From Membranipora membranacea (taxonomy: Eukaryota > Bryozoa > Gymnolaemata > Cheilostomatida > Membraniporidae), in the NCBI GenBank assembly GCA_914767715.1, contig OU612072.1:21082001-21146000 (forward strand): 64,000 bases of DNA, in the 5' to 3' direction. The number at the start of each line of letters is the position of its first letter. Position 1 is the first letter of the stretch. This document shows, in pieces, positions 21,701 to 33,700 of the stretch. A program made the translations under genes and the position numbers. The notes beneath the pieces were generated by a model. It did not search any database. It saw only the letters and a program-made list of their open reading frames with translations, and was not told the origin of the DNA.

Positions 21701-24700
21701 ACATTTCTTTGTCTGCAGCATTGCTAAGATTACATTGTTGTTCATCTTTATCCTACTGTTGTCATAATCGAGGTCAGTGTATATGTACCAGTTTGATAGT
21801 TTGATCCCCTAGTCCCTTGGAGAAAAGTTTGTTAACGAGAATATTAGGATCCATGTTATCAAAGGCTTTACGATTGTCAATGAGTAATACGTGAATACCT
21901 TTGACTTGTTTCTTATCCAGTCTCAGGGCAGCGTCAGTGATAAATCTGACAAGAGCATCTGTACATCCTTTCCCAGGTGTATATGCAAACTGGTTAGGCT
22001 GGATTGAGACTAGTCGCACCTGTTTGACGATAAAATGTTCCATAATTTTCCCACTGTGCCATAGGAGTGAGATCGGTCTGTAGTCATTGTGGGTTTAGGG
22101 TGACGTCGTTTTCGGTATCGGTAGGATCTTAGCTGTTTTCCAGAGTGAAGGGGACACTCCGCCTTGGAGGCAGCAGTTGATGATGTGTGTCAGCGGTTCA
22201 CTCAGAAATTCAGCATTGTTCTTGCTGATCCATGATGGGAAGTCGCTACTGTGATTGGCTTTCTTTGTGTTGAATCGGCGGAGCTGGTTGTAGACTTCTG
22301 CTTCATTGGTGGTGGCAGAAGTGAGGCTGATTTGATCTGGTTGGTTGATGGTTACAGTGGATGGTGTAGTAAGTGTAGCGTAGTAGTGGTGTTGCTTTCT
22401 TGGTCAATCATCCATGTGTCGTTTAGATATCACCTGGTTGGAGCAGCAGATGATGTAGAATCTGGGTTGGTTAACTGTTTGACACTGTGCCACCATTTCC
22501 TAGAGCCCTGTGTGATGCTGTTGATTTCTGTAGCAGAGAAGGAGCGGCGTTGGTTGCGTAGCCCTTTGATAAGTGTTTTATTTATCACTTTTTCCCTTCT
22601 GATGGAGTTTCTCCTTTAATCGTCTCAATTTTATTGTTTTGGGATTCTCTAAGAGGGGTTTCCCAGCTTTCACCTTAACATTCCTTTTCGGACAGTGTTT
22701 AGTGAATATTAAATGAATTGTTTGTTGAAAGCGCTCTACTTTTGTACTCACATCATTTGTATTATATATGACAGACCATGATTGCTCATTGAGTTCTCTA
22801 GTAATTAGCGCTTTTGCCTTCTGCGTGACCATGTGTTATGTTTTGGTGACATATTTAGATCGCAATTGTTTGGGTGCATCTATTTGTATTACACAGTGGT
22901 CATTAGATCCAATGGGGGCAAGCTTTCTGATGTTGGAATTTCTGTACTCATTCACATTGGTCATATCGAGATCTAGCGTAGCATTACCTCTCGTAGCAAA
23001 AGTGATTAGCTGATCTAGATCGAAGGTTTGGCAGATTGGTGTTACATCTAGGTCGTTAAAATCCCCATGTATCAGCAGTTCAGCGCTTGAAATTTTTGTG
23101 AGGCATATTGTAATGCATTCGTGGATGTGGTCTCTAAGATCTGCCTTCTGGTGTTTATTGAATCCTCCTGGATAGTATATTACTCCATAGATAATGGCTG
23201 GTAATTTATCCTCTCGTTCCAATTTTATCCATAGAGATGAGACAGTGGTACTTGTGTATTTGTGAACTAGTTTGGTGGTCAAACTGGGTTTGCAGTAGAT
23301 GGCTACTCATCCTCCAGTTCGGTTGCTGACACGATTTGATGTGTAGAGATTGTAGTCTGGTAAGGTGTAGATGTTTTCTTTCCCGCTAGTGAGCCAAGTT
23401 TCGGTGAGCATTATAATATCATTTCATGGTGTCAATTGTAGTAGTTCCTAGTGCTTGTCGGCAGTGATGAATCTCATGTTAGTGGCAAGCACACCAGGCA
23501 GTTGTCGTTCTGGTGGAGTTGGTTTGGTGATTCTCGTTCAGTGTACTCGTTTCAGGTTTGGTCGTTTTGATGCTGATTTGGTAGACTGTCGACGGCTGTT
23601 GCCAGACTCTTGCTGCCAGACATCTTCTTCTTCCCTAATACTAGAATTCAGACATTGTGCGCCTGTCAATAACTTTGGACCATAGCCATGGTGGGAGATC
23701 GACCAAGGTACATGATGATGCACTCCTGCTTCCCCATTCACACCGTCATGGGTTCTCATCTGCAGAGAGAAAACTTTACATTGTGTAATAGTTAGAAATG
23801 CAACATTGATTGATGAGTCTATGTAATGAGCAACAGGCTTGTGGGGTTTAGGCCAGAAGCAGCCTAGCTGTAACTGCTCTTCAGAATAATGGCACTGACA
23901 ATTTTTGATGACAGGAAACTGATCACATATTATACTTCATTGATGTTTCTTCTGTAAAATTCACCGGGTGTACCCAGTTGTGGTGGTCATATTTAGAAAT
24001 TAAAAGGTGTTTTGTTTTTTGCATTATATGTGTGGGGACATAACTCCTATTCTGTGTAATCTTACTAATCTAATCTATAGGGAATTCCAGGTTGAAACTG
24101 CATTGTGGGGATTTTGTTGACTTGCCAATTTATTTACCAAGTAAACTTGCAGAAGTCTGCTCGTGTTAGATCAGGACAAATTTAAAATTTTCAATAAGTA
24201 TAATGTCAGATCTTTATGAAGTTAGTATGATACTGTCTTGCGGCAGCATATCCGCAATATTTCTCAAAATTGCATATAATAAGTGAAATGTTAAGAATTC
24301 AATAAAAGGTGTTTCTAGGTTGGAACAACGTGGTGAATCCAAAATTAAGGTTGTACCCAGTTGTAGCGATCATGTCAGCGGCAGCGCAGCAGCATATCCT
24401 AATTTCTTCTTAAAATTGCTTTTAATGAGTGAAATATTAAGAGTTTAATTAAAATGTGTTTCAAGGGTATAAAAACGTGCTGAATATAAAGACATAGGGT
24501 GTAACCTAGAACAAGTTTTATCCAATTGCCTGCATGCCTGTTGCCCCCAATCCATTGGTCACGCCATGGCGTGACCAGTGGATCGGGAGCCACAGCTCGG
24601 AATGCAGGCAAATGGACCAAACTTGCTCTAGTGTACCCAGTAGTAGCAATCATGTCAGCAGAAGATCGGCAGTGCGGCAGCATATCAAGATCGCTAAAAC

Positions 24701-27700
24701 AAAGGTATGTCTAGGGTAGAACAACGTGCTGAATCCAAAACTGAGAGTGTACCCGGTTGTAGCAATCATATCAGCGACATCGCGGCAGCATACCTGCAAC
24801 TTCCTTCACAATCGGTTAGGTAAGTGAAATGTTATCGATTAATATGGTCAGCAGGAAACACGACTATATGTATGTTTAACAAGATATTATATCACATCAT
24901 TTTAAAAGGTGGTCAGCGACAGCACTAGATCTCAACGAGAACAAGACAAAAAGCAGCCTAGACATAAGACTGCTCAAAACATGATAGCGTGAGACAAATT
25001 TGATGTAGGAAAAAAGTGTGTACCCAGTTGAAGAGGTCAGCCACAGCACTACTGCATATCCCAAATATTGACACTATCGATATGTGATTAGTGGGAAGTC
25101 AAGAGTTTGATGCAGTTGGCACAAGTCAAGACTATAGTATTAAGTTCTACATTGTATATGTTTTATCATTGCATGAGATGGTTGATGAGAGACAGCGCTA
25201 CCGCATATCCCCATATCATGTCATTAGCATGTTAGGAAAGTATGCGAAGCTGGCATATCTTTTTTCAGACTATGGCAGTTTGGTTTCTTTCTGAAAATTG
25301 AGGCACTCATTGAACTCTTTGCTCATGTGTTATGCAAAAGATATCCAGCCAAAAATGACATAAGAGGCAATTGAAACGTCAAAAATGTTGTTTGTAATTG
25401 CCCCAAGACAGTGGTCTTAGGACCATACAATATCATACTAGCATCAAAGTATCCTGCCATCAAGTATTTATAATCTCTGATACTAGTCCCATAAGAAGTT
25501 TGACATAATTCAATTGAAATTTTTCAATTTGTGCTGGTCTGATACGAGCAGCCTTCTCTCCAAGTTTACTTGGTGAATTAATTGCCATGTCAACAAAATC
25601 CCACAATGCAATTTCAACCTGGAATTCCCTGATGATTAGATTACTTAGATTACACAGAATAGGAGTTATTTCCCCACACATATAATGCCAAAACAAAACA
25701 CCTTTTAATTTCTAAATATGACCACTACAACTGGGTAAATTCAAGACAGCAGTGTGTCAAGTTTTCTGGACAATTTTCCCATACAAGCTCATTGATGTTG
25801 GTGCACCACAAGGCACTAAGCATGGGCCTATTCTCTGGCTGATATACGTTAATGACTTGAAAGCTGAAGGTTTTAATTGTGTGAAGTACGCAGATGACAC
25901 CACATTTTATAAGCCTATTGTAAACCTCACCGATGACAATGTCTCTGATGCTATATCAAATGCTAATAGTTGGTCTTTAGAAAACAGTATGCTTCTCAAC
26001 TCAAGTAAGACTGTTGTATTGAATATTGCTTTTTCTGACCGACCTGGTATGAACCTCGATGTAAACCCCAGTGATTATACTTTTATCTCCCCATCTAAAT
26101 CTGCTAAACTATTAGGAGTCACTGTAGACTCTCAACTGTCTTTTAGTGACCACATAGACTCTGTCGTGAGCAAATGCAATAGCAGACTGTATCTGATGAA
26201 GCAGCTTAAGACCATGGGTATGAACACTGCAGGACTGATAACATTCTATGCTGCCAATGTCAAACCCGTTCTTTCCTACGCCTGCCCAGTATGGTTTCAG
26301 TTTATCTCCGAAGCCGATAAAGAGAAACTAGAGAAAGTGCAGAGATACGCTACACGCATGATGATGCCACACATAGAGCACTATGACGATAGACTGACCA
26401 AGCTAGCCTTACCCTATATATCCGACTTCTTAATGTCTGCGAACACTTTTTAAAAATTTCAACCGATAATACCCATCCGCTGAACAATAGAATCAGACCT
26501 AACACTCAAAGAAAATCCGCCCGTAAAGCAGTAATCGACAAATACCGACCCAGCAAATGCCGCACTGTAAAACGGCAGAACAGCTTTTTTGAATTCTATA
26601 TGAGATTTTTCAACAAGTGCAATATTTTTCCATCAATTTTTATGTAAACATTTCAATTTTGTCAACCTTTTTAGGAGTGATACCGGAAATGTCTAAATAA
26701 ACAAACATCAAAACATACACCCGGTGAATTTTACATAACATACACCAATGAAGTATAAAACGTGATCAGTATCCTGCCATCAAATATTGTCCGTGCCATA
26801 ACAACTTATGCTATAGCTGCTTCTGGCCTAGTTGTGATATTACCTTGGATGGTGTTTGAGTTTACCTTTTTTCACTCGATTTCCACAATTTATGGTGTGT
26901 TCAACTAGTTTATCAGAAAACTAATTGCAAATCTGGTCGGAACTCTTGAAATAAAAAATGTCATTAGTGTGAAATTTTGAAAAATTAGATCTGAATTATA
27001 CCATCCACTCATAGGTTGGTATTGACCAATTGTTCAGGCAATGGTACAAGACCAACATCTTATTGTCAGGTGTTGTTACTCGGTGCTAATTTGTTTCACT
27101 CATTGAGCGTAGTCACTGATTACTTAAGTTGATTTCCTCTGGTACATAACTTATCAGGCTTTATAACTTTTTAATTGGATGCTCCCAAACTTACCCCAGT
27201 CCGTGAATATGATTAAATTTGTACCTAGATTAAGTTTTATGCAGTTTGCTGTCTTGAGAAGTTTTCCCTTTTCCCTTCACTTGATAGCCGGCTAGCTCGC
27301 TCCATCTCCTACCCAGGAGAGAATCCCAGGTAGAGAGAATCCAAGGTGAAACAATATTGACCCTAGCTGATAGTCTTTATGTTTGGAGGGGCAAGCAACT
27401 CTGGGATTGGTCGGATTTGCGCTGCCTTGCATTTATCTGGAACATAGATCGCATCAAACTTAATATGTTATTGAGAGACAAGCAAACATCTTCTTCACTG
27501 AGACCTATGGCAGAACTCCCCCTACAACTATTTTCAGTGAATACAGCCGTAGAATATAGCGCAACAAACATGAATTGTGGTATATTTGTATATATTATAT
27601 AAAAATAAAAAGGTCATCCCATGCTTCCTCCTCACGGTTTTTAATCTGGCCTCACCAGAATTTGAACTCTGGCCTCTGGTGCTGAGATCAACCGCTCAGC

Positions 27701-30700
27701 CACGCTTGGCCGCTGAAGCTTGCAAAGCTCAGTGTGAAATACTCAAGATGTTTAAATTTAATGATGTAGTGGGTGTAAGTAGTAATATATAAAAAAGTGG
27801 GTTATACCCATCCACCTCCTTGCTTCTTTGGGTCTCAACAGGGATTTGAACCTGGACCACTCACTGTGATCGAGCACGCTAGCCACTCGGCCACGCCGTC
27901 CCGCTGAAGCTTACAGATTTTCATTGATTTATCTTTGAGATACGTGGGTAAAGTAAGCATACCCTCATCTGGTTTTACTACGCATATGTGGTAGGACACA
28001 GGACTGTGTTTCAGCCGTTTCTTCTATTTTTTTCCAAAAAGCTTTTTGAAAAAGTGATATGAGGCACTGGATATGGGTTTTATATTCACATTCTGCAGTT
28101 TCGTGGATTATATCCTGCTCAGATATCAAAAAATCATAAATTAACACCGCTACTCCTCTCAACAAATGACATGTGCTAATAAAGTCTGTATATTAATTAG
28201 TGAATCTATTGAAGTAAAACTGCTATCACCATCAATTAAATAGGACACATATTTGTTGAATCTGGTTTTTATTTTAAAACAGTTCAAATGATCAAAGCTC
28301 TGCAGAAAATTTACAATACCAATTGCCATCCTCCCCCTATCAATATTCTGTGCATGATGTCTGGGCAAGATTGCAGTCATCCCGTTAATCCGAATAGGAA
28401 TAAATTATTTCATAGTAGACCTGGAGCAACCGTAAATCCAACATAACAATAGGTAGTCCGATGAAAGCAACTAATAGCTAACTTTCAGTTTCATGATATC
28501 TCTTCGAAGCTTCAATTTGAATGTTTACAGTTCATCAGAAAGCTTAGGAATGTTCAAAACCGCAAAATTTACACCTCTCAGTGTACACAATAGAGAGATG
28601 GGGCCGTTTTTAGGGGGCAAAAAATATTACATTAGGAGAAAACTATCATAAGAAATGGGAGAACCCCTACTATTGTAATGGAAAATCCAGGTCACATGAT
28701 GTTGTGTACAACTTTGACAGTGTATTAGTAAACAGTGTAACATATTTGTGTGGAATGTGGTAACAGAGAGCAGACTCACAGAATTGTAGTCTTTACTAGA
28801 TCTCAGAAGAGGAAAAGTAATGATGACATTTTTATAATGATTATGAAAAACATAAAGCAGTCAGCTGGTCTATCCCCGAATTTCTCCGGGATATGTAATT
28901 CCCGTTAACTGCTGCCTCAAGAGAACCCTCTGATTTCTTATATTCACCTTCAATGCGGCCACACAGTTCTCAATCGAATTGTTCACTTCCACAGTGATTG
29001 TGATTTATACGGGCGCCATGATTTTTCGAGGATAATTCAAGGTGATTTGCCCGTTGGGTTCAGTTACAGTTTTCAAATATTGGACACTACTGTGCCTAGT
29101 TTCTTTCTAGTAAAGGTAGTTCCCAGTGAGGGGTGAAGTAGGTTGGTAAATTCCCGCCGGCTATTTGATGATATTGTCTTCTCGTTTTCGCCGATTTAAT
29201 TTCTCATCAGGTGAAATGAACGTTGAGGTGCCATTATTTGTGTCTCAATCTCCCCAACAACACCTTCATTGGGGCCGATAGACATAGCTTCAGAAAATGA
29301 AGGCATTGGATATGGTGAAATATATTGTATATATTATTGTGGTATTTTATTTGTGTCAAAATCACAGATGACGCACCATTTAACTACATATTTCAAGTGA
29401 GCCTACAGGCGAATCAAATTTCAATTTTATATTGACATTTTTATGACTGTGACTGATGGGAAGGGGTTTGCAACACAGAACTCTCATTTAAGACAACTCT
29501 GAAAAAGATGAAAATACAATCCATTTCACTCATAATTGCCTAGCAATAATCCCATTCAGATTATTAGTTTATTTTAACATCGACGACTTACCTAGTGGTA
29601 CATTGATCCACATTTATGCTGTGGAATGCTCAAATATATTGGCTCCCAGCTGCAGGTAAATCCATTGGATGCCGCATATACTGTTGAACGAATAACTGAA
29701 CTGATCTCGGTATTTGGAGAGCAATAAATTTGACCAAAATGAAATCAAAATGAGATAAATAATCATAATTATCTGATTAGTATAATATACACATAAATAT
29801 CTCATCTTATTCAGTATAAGAACCATGGGGAGACTGAAACAGCTGGCGTTGCGCGATAATAACATCAAACAGTTACCTGAATGGATCGGTGAACTAGTCT
29901 CTCTAACTTATCTGAACCTTGATGAAAACTCTGATCTCATCCGATTACATTCCAGTATTAGTTCGCTGAATCTCTCCACATTCAGCTGTAAGAAGTGCAA
30001 CAAGCTAATAGAGCCACCCTATGCTGTGTGTGAAGGAGGTTGGAGCGACATAAAACACTACTACACAGACATGGAAAGTGGAAAAGAAGTCATCTCTTTA
30101 ACACCTATTGTCCTCATTGGTAGAAAAGAGGCAGGGAAGTCTTCTCTTCTAAGTGTCATGAAGCATAAGTTCAAAGCTCGAAGTCCACATGATGCAAGCG
30201 TTGAAAAAACAAAGGTTTTTGGTTTTGAGAAGGTACAGATTCAAGGCCCTGATTCAGAGAAAAGTGATGTCGAGGTTATTGACTTTGGAGGTGATGAAAT
30301 TTACCATCACGGATACCACCTGACAATGCGTGAAGACTGCATACCAGTAGTTGTGGTGAATATGTCAGAAATTGAAGAAATAGCCAAAAAGCGAGGACCA
30401 CGTGAAGCCACTAGAAAGGTGGCATTTGATTGGGTCGCACACCTTGGCTCAGCAGTTCAGAAGATACAGGACCCAATCGTAGTTCTCACCCACCGTGATG
30501 AATATGAAACTGAATCAGACCTGTATGAAAAACTAGCAGTGGATTTCACAGACACTCTAAAAAATTTGACTGGTGAGCTTCTAAAAGGAAACAGTCAAAT
30601 AGAAAGGCTCGCTGATCGTTCTGACGGGGATCATTTTTTACCCGTGTTCAGCCAGGAAAATGTGTTCTCAGTAGGCTTTTCTCAAGATGAAGTCTATTCA

Positions 30701-33700
30701 TCAGTATTCCAGAGGCTAGAGAGAACCCTCTACAACAGAGTAGAGGGTTCAAAATGCTCTATTCCCAGGGATTGGCTTTTTCCCTTCACCAAGAATAATG
30801 ACAGCTATCTCAAATATGACCTTATTTCTCCTTCTCTGAAGCACCCTCGGACTGTTTTTGACTTCATGAAGCGATCTGGTCAGATATTGTGGTACCCAGA
30901 TTCCTCTTCCCCTGGTCTGGCAAATACTGTGTTCCACAAAATACCAGTTTTAACAGAGCTCATAGAATCATTGTATAGTCACACCATGATTCCTGATATC
31001 GTCATGCAGCAATCAGCAGATGGAATAGTTACTTCAGGACCCAGCAGCTATCAGAGAAATGGAATTATGAGCAAAGCTGACCTTCATTCCCGCATTTCTA
31101 CCCTCTCCTCTAAGATACCGTCTGATATTGCTATTGCGCTTTTGGTAAAGTTCAAACTTCTGTTTGGCCCAACTGTAATCAATAATCAGGATGAATGCTA
31201 TCTGATGCCATACTTCATGCCTGAACATTCATTTTCTCATCATAGAGCTGAGTTTCAGCTATATGCATCTCTGAGTTTTGTTGGATTGAAAGTGCCTGAC
31301 TATGCATTTCACCAGCTGACAGTGACATTCCTTGAGCTTATGCAGGAAAGTTATCAAATTTACCCGTATGGTAATGGAGCATCCGCAAAAGTACACGGTC
31401 AAAGATCTAATCAACTGGATGTTGATGTTCACTTAGTTGCTGAGAAAGAAGCACAGAGATTGATTATTAAATTAGATGGGTCTGTATCTGTGATTCCGGA
31501 ATGCTGGCAGATATTCTATTTGCTTCTCAGAAAACTGTCATCTGCAGCGAAGGATGCCTGGCCTGCAACAAAGATAGCATATGAAATTCCCTGCCCACAT
31601 TGTTGCATGAATGAGAAATCCAATCCAGCACTGATGGACTACCCACCTACAGCCAGAAAACCAGCGGGGAAAACAGGTTCATGTAGTGGTGAAACTGGGA
31701 TACCATCTGCACTTTTAGGACAATGTAGGTTCAATTATCTGTTACGTTTAGTTTGTTAGAGGGTGATGGCAAGGAACTACCAGGCTGATCAAACTCAATA
31801 TCACAATATCATTGGTAACCATATGTATGATAACTTACAAGTTAAACTACCATTCCCTTGCTTTGCAATGAACAAATAAATTCATCAACAAATTATTGTA
31901 TTGTTACCAGGGACCATTTATTTTTTGTGGTTTTAACCAAACTCAAAAAATTTTGCCTGGTGCACATCGCACACTCCAAATCTGAATCCTCTTTTCGTTT
32001 TTGATTTAGGTTTCCTCAAAGAATACAATGATTTGAAAGATTATATCCTCAGGAAAGGACTCAATGTGAAAGCAGAGTTAAAGCGACTGGTTGAAGAACA
32101 GGAAGGAATTATAGACATGGTGCCTGAGTATCAGACGTCATTGTATGGCACACCTTATACTGAAAAGGTAGTAGGCATGCTAATCTTAGGTTCAGAATTT
32201 CATGACTGAATAACATAAATAATTCCATTCCTGGAATGCGTCTGCAGTTTACAATAATTTTGAGGTCCCAGCATTCAAAGCCTCGTTGATCATTATTGCT
32301 ATACATAAGATTCCATTGAATAGATGTTTCCATCGAACCAATCTAATATTTATCCTTTAGCATTTTCGTATCATTGTATACAACAAACACTTGAATCTTT
32401 TAAGGTTTACAGAATGACAGCCACTCGGGGTAGAGCCCTTATCCTAAATTACAGCATAACAGGAGAGAGAAAAGGTTCCCAGTATGACTATCAAAATCTC
32501 ATAACAATGTTCAAAAATTTTGGATTTATCATCAGTGAACAGAGTATGAACAAGGATTGGAGCCATCAGGTACGATTTTTGTGCCATTATAGGTACTTAG
32601 CTAGGATAAATATAATTGAATGACTTCTCTATGACTGGAATTTTTCCTCACAAAGTGTATCTGGTTAGAGCCAAAGATAAGCTCTGAAATTAGTCATATT
32701 GATTGTTGCTATGAATGAGCTCTGCGATAATTAATTTCATGACTTTGATGTTTGATCGCATTTAATGGTCATTTTGAATTGCCCACAGGAACTGTATGAA
32801 GCGATTGCATATGAGACCAAGTATGTAGACAAGGAGACAGGAAGGTCAGTTCATGCTAGTCTTGGAATGTTTGCACTGGTGCTGATGGGTCATGGTGGAT
32901 ATGGATATATAAAGACTAAAGAAACGGACATGCATCTCGAAGATATATACAGACTTCTGGCACCAGATGAATTTCCTGCCATGAGGGGAAAGCCAAAGAT
33001 GATTATACTACAAGCCTGCTCGGGAGGTGAGGTTTGCTAAATAAATGCTCGTATTCTTTACTTCTTTGCACATGAATCATCAAAATTGTGTAACTGTGAT
33101 GCATGTGTTTGAAGATTTTAAAAATGCTATTAAACATAGGTGAACTTAGTTTACTTATAAGGAATGTTCACATGGCTTCGCTTACTTTTTTTGAGGCTGT
33201 GGCGTTAAGTAAAAAAGGTCATTCCAGCAACACTGCTTTCTTTACTAAGATTACTTTGCATATGAAACACAGGAAGGTGTGAGTCATCAAAATACTAACA
33301 CCTAGTGTTACTAGATATATCAGCAGGGTATATTCACACTTATGGAGCGGTAATATAATTTCAAAATGCAGGTTCAAAGTGCTAGGACCACGTTTTGCAG
33401 GGTACTTGAAACTTAAAGACTGCTTTACATTTCAGAAGAGAAGATGAAGCTAGAGCGGGTACCCACAAGATCGACAGGTACAGATACTCTGGCTGGTAAG
33501 TAGAATCCCCTGTATGCTATCTGATCAGCTCATGTGATCACTTATATGTGGGTGAGCACTGTGTATTATGTTTATACTTTTTTGCAGAAAATTGCAGTAG
33601 TAGTAAAAGTATTTAATTGAGTTGAGACTGTGTATTTATAAGAATTTGGACATTGATGAAGCTAATGAAATATAAAAAAATTTCGATTAATTAAAAAGAT

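Larger units (their letters stand above)
16897..21786 (+). repeat. Tandem array of ~0.98 kb units, each with one LRR exon
   Basis: Six units, complete or partial, each made of intron sequence plus one LRR exon: exon starts at 17290, 17445, 18419, 19410, 20399 and 21719. Spacing of the full units is 974, 991 and 989 bp. The last interval is 1320 bp because a LINE piece replaced part of the unit. The intron parts are as similar as the exons, which means recent duplication of genomic DNA rather than old exon shuffling. The array ends where a minus-strand LINE begins (about 21787). Confidence 0.9.

Noticed and set aside
27645-27905. Two functional tRNA genes on the minus strand
   Set aside because: A and B boxes are present, but the stems pair poorly, both have the same non-tRNA head and an attached body and tail, so they are SINEs.
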